From assembly GCF_014199305.1 (NCBI RefSeq), contig NZ_JACIJK010000002.1:62001-126000 (forward strand): DNA of 64,000 bases, given 5' to 3'. Of the stretch, positions 43,071-51,743 are shown in pieces. How positions within the stretch are numbered: the first letter of the stretch is position 1; the number at the start of each line of letters is the position of its first letter. The notes beneath the pieces are model-generated. The model worked only from the letters and a program-made list of their open reading frames with translations, was not told where the DNA came from and did no database searches. Source of the stretch: Sphingomonas aerophila. GTDB lineage: Bacteria; Pseudomonadota; Alphaproteobacteria; Sphingomonadales; Sphingomonadaceae. A program made the translations under genes and the position numbers.

Positions 43071-43889
43071 TCAGCCAACGAAGGCGCGCTCTACCACGAA
43101 CTGTCCCGGGTTGGATTGGGTACCTTCCGTCAGCCCCCAGCCAGTCAGGATCTCGACCATCTCCTTGTTGAAGGCGATCGAGCCGCAGATCATGAAACGG
43201 GATGTCTGGCGCGCGTCGGTCGTCAGGTTCAGATCCTGACGGAACAGTCCATCGCGGATCCTGTCCGTGATCCGGCCTTGACGATGGAACTCGCCTCTCG
43301 TGACAGTCGGATAATAGGTGAACCGGTCGCGCAGGAGTTCGCCAAAGATCTCGTCCGTGCGGATCTCGTCCTCCAGGAACTCGCGATAGGCGAGTTCCTC
43401 CTTCTGGCGGACGGTATGGCTGACCACGATGTGTTCGAAGCGCTCGTGGGTTTCAGGGTCGCGGAGCACGGACAGGAACGGCGCCAGACCTGTGCCTGTA
43501 CCGACCATGATTAGGCGCTCGCCCGGTTCGAGCGCGTCGACGACCAGGGTGCCGGTGGGCTTGCGACCCAGGAGGACAAGATCGCCCACCTCAAGGTGCT
43601 GCAGCCTCGACGTGAGTGCACCGTGCGCTACCTTCACCGAGAAAAACTCGAGGTGATCCTCCCAGGCGGGGCTCGCAATGGAATAGGCGCGCATGACAGG
43701 CCGTCCATCGGCACCGGGCAAGCCGATCATGATGAACTCGCCGGACGCGAAGCGGAAGCTTTGCGGCCGCTCGATGCGAAAGCTGAACAGATCAGCTGTC
43801 CAGTGGTGCACCCAAGTCACGCGCTGCGCGTGCAGCCCCTTTGCCTCTGCTATCGCGGCCAACCCGACCTGATGTGATTGCTCCGACAT
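43071..43889 (-). CDS. fpr: Ferredoxin--NADP reductase
   Basis: A 272-residue FAD enzyme that passes electrons between NADPH and ferredoxin or flavodoxin. The FAD site is RAYSIASP (RxYS), the pyrophosphate site GRKPTGTLVVD, and the NADP site VGTGTGLAPFLSVLRDPET. The C-terminal FVVERAFVG is the short tail of bacterial subclass I Fpr. It is a plausible partner of the [2Fe-2S] ferredoxin at 27.8 kb, though the two are not adjacent. Monocistronic. Confidence 0.94.
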   Translation of the reverse strand: MSEQSHQVGLAAIAEAKGLHAQRVTWVHHWTADLFSFRIERPQSFRFASGEFIMIGLPGADGRPVMRAYSIASPAWEDHLEFFSVKVAHGALTSRLQHLEVGDLVLLGRKPTGTLVVDALEPGERLIMVGTGTGLAPFLSVLRDPETHERFEHIVVSHTVRQKEELAYREFLEDEIRTDEIFGELLRDRFTYYPTVTRGEFHRQGRITDRIRDGLFRQDLNLTTDARQTSRFMICGSIAFNKEMVEILTGWGLTEGTQSNPGQFVVERAFVG

Positions 43890-44085
43890 AGTGTTGCATT
43901 CGGCTCCAAGTGACAGGACCGCAAGCCTATAGGCCGTCCGGGCGCGAGTTCCAGCAGGGAACCGGCCTCAACGCTGTTCTCGATGCTAGCGCGCACCGCA
44001 AGCCGGGGGAGGAGCGCAATAAGGCCGAGCACCAGCCCGCCTCGTCACGCTAGCCCGAACGTCGGGACCCCCGAAGCCCGCCGGC

Positions 44086-46662
44086 CTACCGCCCCAGCCA
44101 GCGGGCGAGGCCAGGCTGAAGCCGCCCCGCAATCTCGCGAGAGGCCGCCATTCGTGCAATTGTCCGCTCGGCCTGGCCGCGAGCCGACGCGGGGAGATTG
44201 GCGGCCGCATAGGCGCTGATCTTGCTCGGCATCGCGGGATCGAGCGATCCCTGCCCCAGTTGCGGCACAAAGCCCGCGCGGCTGGACGCCTCCACAAAGG
44301 TGTTGACCAGCGACGCATGCGACGCCGCCCAGTCGAACGCCAGATCAGGATGCTGGCCAGCCACGGAGCGGAGCAGAATAGCCTTTTGCGGCGCGGTCAG
44401 CGCGTCCGTGTTGAGCTGTTCGAGCGCGCGGCGGGCAATCGCCTCGTCCCGGGCGCGGCCGAGCAGGCCAACATAGCCGTTGCGCACGACCGGGTTCCGC
44501 TCCGCAGTGGTCATGGCGAGCAGCGCGTCCCACTCGGCGGCCGTAGCGTTGGCCGCATAGGTCTGAAGCATCGGCTGGCGGATCGCCGGCGGGATCGCGT
44601 TGGGGTCGGTCCGGAGCTTCGCGACATATTGGCGCGCAGTGGCGGCCAGTTGCGGGTCACCGCTGCTGCCCAGCACGGAAAGCAGCCCTTCACGCAAATT
44701 GGTAACAGGCGGCGCCTCGTTGGGCTGCTGAGTCATGCCGATACGCGCGAGCACCGGCTGGAGCAGCGACACCGTCCGCGACCGCAGCGGCTCGGCCAGC
44801 GGCGTTGACCCGAAGCGGCCGTTCAACTGCGACAACACGCGTGTCACCGCCGACCATTCCAGCGGGTCCGCCTGTGGGCCCACCTTCGCCATCAACTCAA
44901 AGAAGCGGCTGATGTCCTGATCGCCAGACGTTGCGAGACCATAATCGTCGCCCAGCGTCCCGATCCGATCGCGCAGTGGCAGCGTCGCATAGCCGCGAAC
45001 GATCGCGTCATGCGCGGCAGCGTCGTAGCGGACACGGGTGTAGCTCTGCTTGCCAAGATTGGCGATGAAGGGCGCGCAGCCTGGTGCGGTTACCTGGGCG
45101 GACGGGCCGGCCAGCACCGTCGTGGCGGCAGAACCGCCAACAATGCCGTAAGCAAGCGGGATCTGCCACTGCTGGGGCGCCTTGGACGCCTGATCGATGC
45201 CGAACCGGCTTTGCGTCAGCGTCGCCGTCGTGCGGCCGCCAGCGCAACGGACGTCCGACACGGTGACGAGCGGCACGCCGCCCTGCAGGGTGAAGGTATG
45301 GGCAATCTCCGCCACGGGGCGACCCGATGCCGCGGCAAGCTCGGCCCACAGCTGATCAGTGGCGGTGTTGCCGTATTTGTAACGGGCCATGTAGCGGCGA
45401 ATGCCCGCGCGGAATTTGTCCGGGCCCAGGGTGGATTCCAGCATGCCGATCACCGCCTGGCCCTTTTGATAGGTGATCGTGTCGAACGCTTCGCTGATCT
45501 GCTCGGGCGTTTCGACGTGGCGAACGATGGGGTGAGTCGCTGCGGTCGCGTCAAGCGCGATCGCTTCCTCGCGCTCGGTGACCAGCGACTGCGCATCGGC
45601 GTTCCAATCGGGGTTGAGGTCGGCTGAGGCCTTGCCCTCCATCCACGAAGCGAAGCCTTCGTTCAGCCACAGGTCGTCCCACCATGACATGGTGACGAGA
45701 TCGCCGAACCATTGGTGGGCCATCTCGTGCGCAACGACGGTGTAGATGCGCTGGCGATTGCTGGCGGTTGCGCGCTTGGCGTCGAACAACAGTTCGGGCT
45801 CGAAGTAGAAAATGGCGCCCCAGTTTTCCATCGCGCCAAAGAACTGGCTTGAGCCGGGACCTGCGATCATGTCCATCTTGGGCAGCGGGTAAGGCTGGCC
45901 AAAATAGTCGTTGTAATAGGACAGCAGCTTCTGCGCCGAAGCGAGCGCGTAGTCGCCCTGGTCGACCACGCCGCGGCGGGTGATCACGCCGATCTCCACA
46001 TTGCCGGCCTTGACCGTCTTGCGCTCGACATCACCCATGCCGAGGAACAGGAGATAGCTCGACATCTTGGGGCTGGTCGCAAATCGATAACGCTGCTTGT
46101 CGCCCTCGGTCGTCACCTGCGTCGCAGGCATATTGGAGAAGGCAAGCTGGCCCTTGGGGGCCACCGCGGTCAGGGTGAAGGTCGCCTTGAACCCCGGCTC
46201 GTCGAACATCGGCGCGAAACGGCGGGCATCAGGCGCCTCGAACTGGGTCGCCAGCATCCGCGACTTGCTGCCGTCGTCGTTGGTGTAATCAATCGCGAAC
46301 AGCCCGGCGGCGGATTCGTTGATCTTGCCTGTCCAGGCCAGACCCAGCTTGTGCTGCCCGGCCGCAAGAGTCGTCGGCGCGGTCAGCGTAACGCGCTGCG
46401 CGGCTGCGTCGATCTTGGCATCAACGCGCTTGCCGTCGATCGTTGCAGATGAGATCGCCAAGTCTGCGGCATTGAGCGTGATCGTGCGGGTCGGCGCCGT
46501 CACGCTGACCGTGATCGTCTCCGTTCCAGTAAAGCTCATCGCTTTGGCATCTGGCGTGACGCTGATGTCATACGCGCTCGGGACAACAGTGCGCGGCAGC
46601 TGGGCCTGTGCCAGTGCGGGAGCAGAAACGGTCAAGGACAACAGAGCAATAGCGAGCTTCAT
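44086..46662 (-). CDS. Exported M1-family aminopeptidase
   Basis: An 858-residue zinc aminopeptidase with a signal peptide (MKLAIALLSLTVSAPALAQA), so periplasmic or secreted, unlike cytosolic PepN. GAMEN is intact (FFGAMENWGAI), and the zinc motif HEMAHQWFGDLVT is followed by LNEGFASWMEG 18 residues later (HExxH-x18-E). A long alpha-helical C-terminal domain completes the M1 fold. Start 46662 is used because it begins the signal peptide and has AAGG upstream; an in-frame ATG lies 6 codons earlier. Role: N-terminal trimming of peptides taken up for nutrition. Confidence 0.94.
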   Translation of the reverse strand: MKLAIALLSLTVSAPALAQAQLPRTVVPSAYDISVTPDAKAMSFTGTETITVSVTAPTRTITLNAADLAISSATIDGKRVDAKIDAAAQRVTLTAPTTLAAGQHKLGLAWTGKINESAAGLFAIDYTNDDGSKSRMLATQFEAPDARRFAPMFDEPGFKATFTLTAVAPKGQLAFSNMPATQVTTEGDKQRYRFATSPKMSSYLLFLGMGDVERKTVKAGNVEIGVITRRGVVDQGDYALASAQKLLSYYNDYFGQPYPLPKMDMIAGPGSSQFFGAMENWGAIFYFEPELLFDAKRATASNRQRIYTVVAHEMAHQWFGDLVTMSWWDDLWLNEGFASWMEGKASADLNPDWNADAQSLVTEREEAIALDATAATHPIVRHVETPEQISEAFDTITYQKGQAVIGMLESTLGPDKFRAGIRRYMARYKYGNTATDQLWAELAAASGRPVAEIAHTFTLQGGVPLVTVSDVRCAGGRTTATLTQSRFGIDQASKAPQQWQIPLAYGIVGGSAATTVLAGPSAQVTAPGCAPFIANLGKQSYTRVRYDAAAHDAIVRGYATLPLRDRIGTLGDDYGLATSGDQDISRFFELMAKVGPQADPLEWSAVTRVLSQLNGRFGSTPLAEPLRSRTVSLLQPVLARIGMTQQPNEAPPVTNLREGLLSVLGSSGDPQLAATARQYVAKLRTDPNAIPPAIRQPMLQTYAANATAAEWDALLAMTTAERNPVVRNGYVGLLGRARDEAIARRALEQLNTDALTAPQKAILLRSVAGQHPDLAFDWAASHASLVNTFVEASSRAGFVPQLGQGSLDPAMPSKISAYAAANLPASARGQAERTIARMAASREIAGRLQPGLARWLGR

Positions 46663-46767
46663 AGGGAGACCTTGTGACACGACAATGGCCCTGCCCTAGC
46701 CGGTGCCACACGCCCTGCCAATCGCATCGCTGGACAGGTTCATTGGTTGCATGTGACAACCTGACCG

Positions 46768-47730
46768 ATGAGCCTTCCTCCCATCCTGTCCTCGCTGCGG
46801 CTGCCGGTCATCGGCGCGCCTTTGTTCATCATCTCCAACCCCGACCTCGTCATCGCGCAATGCAAGGCGGGCATCGTGGGCTCATTTCCGGCGCTGAATG
46901 CACGACCGGCATCCCAGCTCGACGAATGGTTACACCGGATCACGGAGGAACTGGCGGCACATAATCGTGCCAATCCCGACCAGCCGGCAGCCCCGTTCGC
47001 CGTCAATCAGATCGTACATCGGTCCAACGATCGGCTGGAGTCGGACCTTGCAACCTGCGCCAAGTGGCAGGTTCCCATCGTCATAACCTCACTCGGCGCG
47101 CGTGAAGACCTGAACGCTGCGGTGCATGGCTGGGGTGGAAGTACCTTCCACGACGTTATCGACGACCGCTTTGCACGAAAGGCGGTGGAGAAAGGCGCAG
47201 ACGGGCTGATCGCCGTGGCAGCGGGTGCCGGCGGCCACGCTGGGCGCCTATCTCCTTTCGCGCTGGTGTCCGAAATCCGGCAATGGTTCACTGGCCCGCT
47301 CGCCTTGTCGGGCTCGATCGCGACCGGGGGCGCGATCCTTGCGGCGCAGGCAATGGGCGCTGACCTGGCGTACATCGGATCGCCGTTCATCGCGACCGAG
47401 GAAGCTAACGCCGAGCCGGGATACAAGCAGGCGGTGGTCGACGGGCGCGCCGCCGATATCATCTATTCGAACCTGTTTACGGGCGTTCACGGCAACTACC
47501 TGCGCGGTTCGATCGAGGCGGCGGGGCTGGATCCCGACAACCTGCCCGAAGGGGATCTGAAGATGATGGATTTCGGCGGCGGCAACGGCTCCAAGGCAAA
47601 GGCGTGGCGCGACATCTGGGGGTCGGGCCAGGGCATCGGATCGGTGACGCGGGTGGAGCCAGCGGCGGCGCTGGTTGAACGGCTGCTGGGTGAATATCTG
47701 GGGGCGAGAGAGCGGGTCCTGAGCCGCTAA
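46768..47730 (+). CDS. NAD(P)H-dependent flavin oxidoreductase (nitronate monooxygenase family)
   Basis: A 320-residue FMN TIM-barrel. It begins SLRLPVIGAPLFIISNPDLV, with the characteristic GGHAGRLSPFALVSEIR (His as catalytic base), GSIATGGAILAAQAMGADLAYIGSPF and phosphate-binding residues thereafter. This matches the 2-nitropropane dioxygenase/nitronate monooxygenase family. The physiological substrate in bacteria is usually a nitronate such as propionate-3-nitronate, or the enzyme is an NADH:quinone reductase-like member. Its 3' end overlaps the convergent rcdA-like gene by 4 bp. Confidence 0.92.
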   Translation: MSLPPILSSLRLPVIGAPLFIISNPDLVIAQCKAGIVGSFPALNARPASQLDEWLHRITEELAAHNRANPDQPAAPFAVNQIVHRSNDRLESDLATCAKWQVPIVITSLGAREDLNAAVHGWGGSTFHDVIDDRFARKAVEKGADGLIAVAAGAGGHAGRLSPFALVSEIRQWFTGPLALSGSIATGGAILAAQAMGADLAYIGSPFIATEEANAEPGYKQAVVDGRAADIIYSNLFTGVHGNYLRGSIEAAGLDPDNLPEGDLKMMDFGGGNGSKAKAWRDIWGSGQGIGSVTRVEPAAALVERLLGEYLGARERVLSR

Positions 47731-48185
47731 AAGAATTGCTTGAGCCGCTCCAGCATCGATCGAGCAGGGCTGACGACAGACACAACGTCCTGTGCGGTAT
47801 CCAGCCGCGCTGCCCGCCGGTGCAGATCCTCGCTTGCCGCTATCAACGACTGAGCGCGAGGTGGCAGCGCATGTAGTAGGTCGACGTCGCTCGCCGGTGC
47901 ATCACCCAGCCGCCGAGATGAATGCAGGACCTCACTCGGCGCAAGCTCACCTGCCTCTAACGCACGCCGGGTCAACAGCCACGCGATGACATGCATGAGA
48001 CGGGTCGTCACCTTGAGCGACTCGCACGAGAACCCGACTCGGACGGCTGGATCGAGCAAGTCTCGCTCTGCCCGGCCCACCTCGTCGAAATACGCACGCG
48101 CTTCGTCGGCCAGCAGCATCGCCTCCAGGTATAGCGAGTCCGTCAGACGGCGGTAAAGCTTTGGGTGATCGACATAGCTCGGCAT
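47727..48185 (-). CDS. rcdA: RcdA-like protein (DUF1465), proteolysis adaptor
   Basis: A 152-residue helical protein. VGFSCESLKVTTRLMHVIAWLLTRRAL matches the core helix of DUF1465/RcdA, the Caulobacter adaptor that helps ClpXP degrade CtrA during the cell cycle. The same role in Sphingomonas is inferred. The start at 48185 (MPSYVDHPKLYRRL) is preferred over an upstream ATG 15 codons away, because the extra part is not conserved-looking. It is followed by a DUF465 gene upstream on the same strand (72 bp away). Confidence 0.85.
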   Translation of the reverse strand: MPSYVDHPKLYRRLTDSLYLEAMLLADEARAYFDEVGRAERDLLDPAVRVGFSCESLKVTTRLMHVIAWLLTRRALEAGELAPSEVLHSSRRLGDAPASDVDLLHALPPRAQSLIAASEDLHRRAARLDTAQDVVSVVSPARSMLERLKQFF

Positions 48186-48257
48186 TGGAAGGAACGCTGC
48201 CACGTCGCGGCACGGCTGCCCAGCCCTCAAGCAGTCCCGATTTCGCTCACTTGATGG

Positions 48258-48455
48258 CTAGGCGATGATGTCGGGAACTAATTCATCCTCAATCAACGCG
48301 ATCTCATCCCGCAAACGAAGCTTCCGCTTCTTCAAGCGGGCGAGCTGCAACTGATCGGGCACACCCGCATCGGCCAGTGCGGAGATCGCTGCATCCAGGT
48401 CGCGATGTTCCATTCGCAGCAGGTCAAGTCGGCCATCCAGTTCCACATCGTTCAT
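48258..48455 (-). CDS. DUF465 (YdcH-like) protein, 65 aa
   Basis: Short coiled-coil protein. It contains LDLLRMEHRDLDAAISALAD followed by LARLKKRKLRLRDEIALIED, where KKRKLRLRDEI is the family hallmark (K-K-x-K-L-x-L-K/R-D). Function unproven; some members associate with the cytoskeleton or ribosome. A paralogue lies on the opposite strand 185 bp away. Confidence 0.88.
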   Translation of the reverse strand: MNDVELDGRLDLLRMEHRDLDAAISALADAGVPDQLQLARLKKRKLRLRDEIALIEDELVPDIIA

Positions 48456-48639
48456 TTGTTGCTGCCCGCCCCTGGCCCGCCTGTCGGACCGCCTTTGTAC
48501 TCACGCAGCCCCATCGCGGAAAGCGGGTGGTCGCAGCCATCCACTCGACTGGTCGAATCGAATGCAATCGGACGAGACACAATCGCTCCGTCGTGATTTA
48601 TTCAGTTCCCCACCAAGCAAATCGCAGGAGACCGACGTC

Positions 48640-48795
48640 ATGCAGACGACGCATCAAACCGCTTTGGAGGCCAAGCACGCGGGCCTGGACCGCAAACTGG
48701 CCGAGGAACGGTTGCGGCCGATGCCGGACGAACGGACAATCGCGGAGCTGAAGAAGCAAAAGCTCCGGTTAAAGGAGGAACTGCAACGGTTCTGA
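48640..48795 (+). CDS. DUF465 (YdcH-like) protein, 51 aa
   Basis: Very short DUF465 member, ending with the signature LKKQKLRLKEELQRF. ATG 48640 has AGGAGA 8 nt upstream. The frame opens 26 codons earlier but the N-terminal part is not DUF465-like. A strong intrinsic terminator starts 6 bp after its stop, so it is a single-gene unit. It is divergent from its larger paralogue. Confidence 0.85.
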   Translation: MQTTHQTALEAKHAGLDRKLAEERLRPMPDERTIAELKKQKLRLKEELQRF

Positions 48796-48800
48796 TCCCC

Positions 48801-48832
48801 TGCGCGCCGGCCTGACCGGCGCGCACCTTTTC
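48801..48832. terminator. Intrinsic terminator, convergent DUF465 and PilZ genes
   Basis: TGCGCGCCGG and CCGGCGCGCA form a perfect 10-bp stem around CCTGA, followed by CCTTTTC. It lies between the DUF465 gene (plus) and the PilZ gene (minus) and could serve both directions, though the U-run is on the plus side. Confidence 0.85.
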
Positions 48833-48859
48833 GGGAAAAGGCAGCCCCGCGTTATGCGA

Positions 48860-49219
48860 TCAGGGTTGACCGCGTGTCGTGACGGGCTTTCTCGCCTTCT
48901 TGGGATCGATCGACTCGTCCAGCGCAATACCGATCCTGCCCGCAGCCGCCCAGGCCACACGACCGGCAACACTGCCGATCCCGCGAACCGCAACCGTTAG
49001 CTGGTCCCCGATGCTGACCGGCCCGTCATACTCGGCCATCATCCCTCCGGCAGACAGGTTGCGCACCCGCACCTCGCGCTCCTCCCGCCCGACCAGCTTC
49101 AATTGAGCAAGCAGGAACAGGCTGTCGCGCGACCGAGCCGCCGACGCGCCGTTGTCGTTATCGCTACCGGGACCGGTGGCGGGCGGAAAAGGAAAGACAC
49201 CGTCCATCGTCGAACTCAT
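48860..49219 (-). CDS. PilZ-domain protein, 119 aa
   Basis: A single PilZ domain after a disordered ~35-residue head rich in Pro/Gly/Asp. The core reads VRNLSAGGMMAEYDGPVSIG, with the D/N-x-S-x-x-G motif, and RIGIALDESIDP at the end. The arginine motif (RxxxR) typical of c-di-GMP binders is only partly visible (VGREEREVRVR), so binding is probable but not certain. A possible link is c-di-GMP-controlled motility or envelope; an EAL phosphodiesterase lies 13 kb away. Confidence 0.85.
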   Translation of the reverse strand: MSSTMDGVFPFPPATGPGSDNDNGASAARSRDSLFLLAQLKLVGREEREVRVRNLSAGGMMAEYDGPVSIGDQLTVAVRGIGSVAGRVAWAAAGRIGIALDESIDPKKARKPVTTRGQP

Positions 49220-49298
49220 GTTCTGGATCGGCTCCGACTAGGGCGAAAGACTGAAGCGTTCGTTGACGAAATACCCGTCCTTATACGCCGGTATTCGG

Positions 49299-49763
49299 TC
49301 AATCCTCCCTGCTTACCTTCTCATGCCGCTCATGGCGCTCTTGCGCTTCAACAGTCATGGTCGCGATCGGGCGTGCCTCCAGCCGAGCAAGGCTGATCGG
49401 TTCGCCCGTCACCTCGCAATAACCATATTCGCCCTCGTCGATCCGGCGCAGCGCCGCATCGATCTTGGACACCAGCTTGCGCTGGCGATCGCGGGTACGC
49501 AGTTCGATCGACCAGTCGGTTTCGCTGGACGCACGATCGGTGAGGTCCGCCTCCCGCAGCGAGTCGATCTGTAGCTGTGACAGGGTTTCCTGCGCTTCTC
49601 GCAGGATGGCGTCCTTCCACGCGGTCAGCTTGGCCCGGAAATACGCCTGTTGACGCAAGCTCATAAACGGTTCGTCGGGATGCGGACGATAGCCGGCCCC
49701 CGAGTCATTGGCTGCTGTCGGCTCAGTGCCGGCACTCTCGACGCGATTCAACACGGTTGCCAT
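49299..49763 (-). CDS. dksA: DksA/TraR-family RNA polymerase-binding factor
   Basis: A 154-residue secondary-channel regulator of RNA polymerase that acts with ppGpp on rRNA and amino-acid promoters. Order: disordered N-terminus; coiled coil (RAKLTAWKDAILREAQETL through RTRDRQRKLVSKIDAAL); and the zinc-finger fold EYGYCEVTGEPISLARLEARP. Only one cysteine of the canonical four remains, as in alphaproteobacterial DksA, so zinc is probably not bound. ATG 49763 has AGGGGAG about 7 nt upstream; the frame opens 19 codons earlier. Confidence 0.93.
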   Translation of the reverse strand: MATVLNRVESAGTEPTAANDSGAGYRPHPDEPFMSLRQQAYFRAKLTAWKDAILREAQETLSQLQIDSLREADLTDRASSETDWSIELRTRDRQRKLVSKIDAALRRIDEGEYGYCEVTGEPISLARLEARPIATMTVEAQERHERHEKVSRED

Positions 49764-49820
49764 GACGCCACTCCCCTCGAACCGCAGCGGCACTTTTGCG
49801 CGTCGCGGCTCACTCCCCAA

Positions 49821-50134
49821 TCCTTGCGGGCCTATAATCTGAAGCAGGATTGCTCACAAGCAGGCTGCAAGAACATGAATGTTTCACGGCCCAAGTGTTG
49901 CGGCAGAGGCACAGGCCCGGAAAACACCCCGGTTCACGACTTGACGCTCCACCGCGAGAGAAAGGTATCGCGCCGGGCTGTCCCGAACTGACACGTTAAT
50001 CGCGCCAGAGATGCCGTTGCACCACAGTTTCTGTATTGGCGCGGTAAGAAGGTGGTTAACAGACTTGCGCTTAATCCTTTGTTCCGCACTTTGCAGTCAA
50101 GCGGCCCATGTCGCGGGATTGAGAAAGAGCTTTC
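49821..50134. other. 314-nt upstream region of the low-complexity protein gene
   Basis: No gene seen. It contains TTGACG at about 49939 with a loosely matching downstream element (GGTATC, 17 bp on), a weak sigma-70 candidate for the downstream gene. The region is divergent between dksA and the (QN)12 protein. No palindrome of note. Confidence 0.3.
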
Positions 50135-51043
50135 ATGTCTGTTCGGATGGCCCTGGCTAAATTGTGCGCATGCGCGTGCGGCGGTGCGGTAATCGGCGGC
50201 GGCGCCGTGCACATGGCAGAACGGCCACGCCAGGTTGCCTACAACACCAAGGGATACGTCGCGACCAAGAAGATCGTGAAGCGCCGCGTTGTGATCACCC
50301 GGCCCGTGCGGCGGGTCGTGACCACTACCAAGACAACCTGTGCGCCTACGGTGGTTACGGTCGCAAATGTACCGGCACCCGTTCCCCTGCCCCAGCCCGT
50401 ACCCTTCGAGTCGGGCGGCGGCAGTGTTCCAGTTGTGGTCGGCGGAACCGGGGGCTTCGGCTTTGGCGGGGGGCTTGGTGGCGGATTCGGCGGCGGCTTT
50501 GGTGGCAGCGGCGGCGGCGGTGGTGGAGCGGTTGTCGCGATCGACAACAGCAACAGCAACACAAACAACAACTCCCAGAACCAGAACCAGAACCAAAATC
50601 AGAACCAAAATCAGAACCAGAACGAAAACCAGAACCAGAACCAGAACGGGCAGCAGCCGGGCAAGGATCATCCCGGAAAGCCCGACAAGGATGGCGGTGG
50701 ATGGAGCAGCTCCACCGGCAGCAGCAGCTCTTCATCGTCCTTTGGCGGCTCAAGCAGCTCGTCGGGCAGCTATAGCTCGTCCAGCGACGGCTACTCGTCC
50801 TCGGGTGGCTGGTCGTCAAACGGGCCAGGCGCCAGCTCGTCGGGTTCCGGTTCGTCGTCGGGCAGCAGCTCGTCGTCGAGCTCCTCGTCCAGCTCCGGCT
50901 CAAGCTCCGGCTCTTCATCATCGTCGGGCAGCAATGGTGGCCCACCGCAGCCCGTGCCTGCTCCGCCGATGTTGCTGTTGTTCGGCGGCGCGGCAGCAGC
51001 GCTGGTGGCGCGGCGCAAGAAAAAGGCTGCAGAAGCGGCCTGA
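50135..51043 (+). CDS. Low-complexity (QN)12/Ser-rich exported protein with PEP-CTERM-like tail
   Basis: A 302-residue protein of unknown function. Order: short hydrophobic N-terminus with three Cys (LCACACGGAVIGGG); basic/Thr region to ~70; Pro/Val stretch; a Gly/Phe-rich block (~residues 100-135); twelve Gln-Asn dipeptides (148-171, one Glu variant); ~90 residues that are mostly Ser/Gly; and a C-terminal tripartite end: PPQPVPAPP, a hydrophobic segment (MLLLFGGAAAALVA) and a basic cluster (RRKKK). This end resembles PEP-CTERM sorting tags, though the E of PEP is absent. It looks like a surface or matrix protein. A strong terminator follows. Confidence 0.75.
   Translation: MSVRMALAKLCACACGGAVIGGGAVHMAERPRQVAYNTKGYVATKKIVKRRVVITRPVRRVVTTTKTTCAPTVVTVANVPAPVPLPQPVPFESGGGSVPVVVGGTGGFGFGGGLGGGFGGGFGGSGGGGGGAVVAIDNSNSNTNNNSQNQNQNQNQNQNQNQNENQNQNQNGQQPGKDHPGKPDKDGGGWSSSTGSSSSSSSFGGSSSSSGSYSSSSDGYSSSGGWSSNGPGASSSGSGSSSGSSSSSSSSSSSGSSSGSSSSSGSNGGPPQPVPAPPMLLLFGGAAAALVARRKKKAAEAA
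50576..50647 (+). repeat. Twelve-copy hexanucleotide tract encoding (Gln-Asn)12
   Basis: Twelve in-frame copies of CAGAAC with silent variants (CAAAAT) and one GAAAAC, 72 nt. It encodes a Gln/Asn run inside the low-complexity protein. Slippage at this tract could change the copy number without breaking the frame, because each unit is 6 nt. Confidence 0.9.
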
Positions 51044-51069
51044 ATCGTCCCTCCGTGCAGGGGAGGCGA

Positions 51070-51102
51070 GGGGCTCGCGGCATTGTGCCGCGGGCCCCTT
51101 TT
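51070..51102 (+). terminator. Intrinsic terminator after the low-complexity protein gene
   Basis: GGGGC and GCCCC flank a G-U pair and then CGCGGCA with TGCCGCG, loop TTG, followed by TTTT. A 13-bp stem with a U-run directly after, 26 bp past the stop codon. Confidence 0.9.
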
Positions 51103-51107
51103 CCATC

Positions 51108-51130
51108 CAGGCCCGAGCGCGCCGGGCCTG
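51108..51130 (-). terminator. Hairpin after the host-attachment-type gene (minus strand)
   Basis: CAGGCCCG and CGGGCCTG form a perfect 8-bp stem with a 7-nt loop, five bases beyond the stop codon of the minus-strand gene. It faces the preceding plus-strand terminator, as usual for convergent genes. Confidence 0.6.
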
Positions 51131-51134
51131 AGCG

Positions 51135-51653
51135 TCAGGCGTCGCGCAGCGCCTTCTCGATCTGATCGACTGGGCGGTTGGTGAGGTCTTTGGCCAGTTC
51201 ACCGGCGAGCCGGCTCTCGACTTCCTTGTGGTAGTGCTTGCGCAACTCTCCAAGCGTCTTGGGCGGCGCGACCACAATCAGCTTCTCGAACTCGTTGGCC
51301 AATGCTCGTTTCTTGAGAAGGTCGGCGGTCTGAGCGGCAAAACGGTCTTCCTCCTGCTGGTGAAAGTCGACCTCGTCCATGCTTCCGCGCGATGGGGCAA
51401 AGGCGCCGCCCTCACCGCCACCATTCGGGCCGGCCATGCCGCCGCCGCGCGCGGCGGCCGGCGCATTTGAGCCCATCTGCGACCCGAACGAGCCGCCAGC
51501 CGCGTCGGTTTTCTGATCGCGGTCGGCGGGGTTGGGGTGCTCTTCGGCGTGTTCGACCTGGAGGTTGGGATATTCCGCGTCGCCCTGGTTGCGGAAGAAC
51601 AGCATCTTTCGGCCGTCGGCGACGAGGACAAAAGCGTTGTGGGGGACCTGCAT
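51135..51653 (-). CDS. Host attachment family protein (eRF1-like fold)
   Basis: A 172-residue protein of the bacterial host-attachment (baeRF-like) group. It starts VPHNAFVLVADGRKMLFFRN, has a Gly/Ala-rich linker, and ends with FEKLIVVAPPKTLGELRKHY and ELAKDLTNRPVDQIEKAL. These are the family's diagnostic blocks. The name comes from Agrobacterium data; the true function is uncertain and may relate to ribosome or RNA processes. Convergent with the low-complexity gene. Confidence 0.85.
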   Translation of the reverse strand: MQVPHNAFVLVADGRKMLFFRNQGDAEYPNLQVEHAEEHPNPADRDQKTDAAGGSFGSQMGSNAPAAARGGGMAGPNGGGEGGAFAPSRGSMDEVDFHQQEEDRFAAQTADLLKKRALANEFEKLIVVAPPKTLGELRKHYHKEVESRLAGELAKDLTNRPVDQIEKALRDA

Positions 51654-51743
51654 GGTGGGGGTTCTCCTCTACTTACTCCCCGTCAACGCCCCGAGCGGCG
51701 CGGGGGTTGCCCCCGTTACGCCGCAAAGCCATAGCCCGGCGCC

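Noticed and set aside
43850..44032. 60-aa minus-strand frame upstream of the ferredoxin reductase
   Set aside because: It runs into the start of fpr in another frame and looks like leader sequence.
50355..51083. Minus-strand and alternative plus-strand frames over the low-complexity gene
   Set aside because: The simple repeats keep all frames open. Only the frame at 50135 has a coherent N-terminus, a sorting-type C-terminus and a terminator after its stop.
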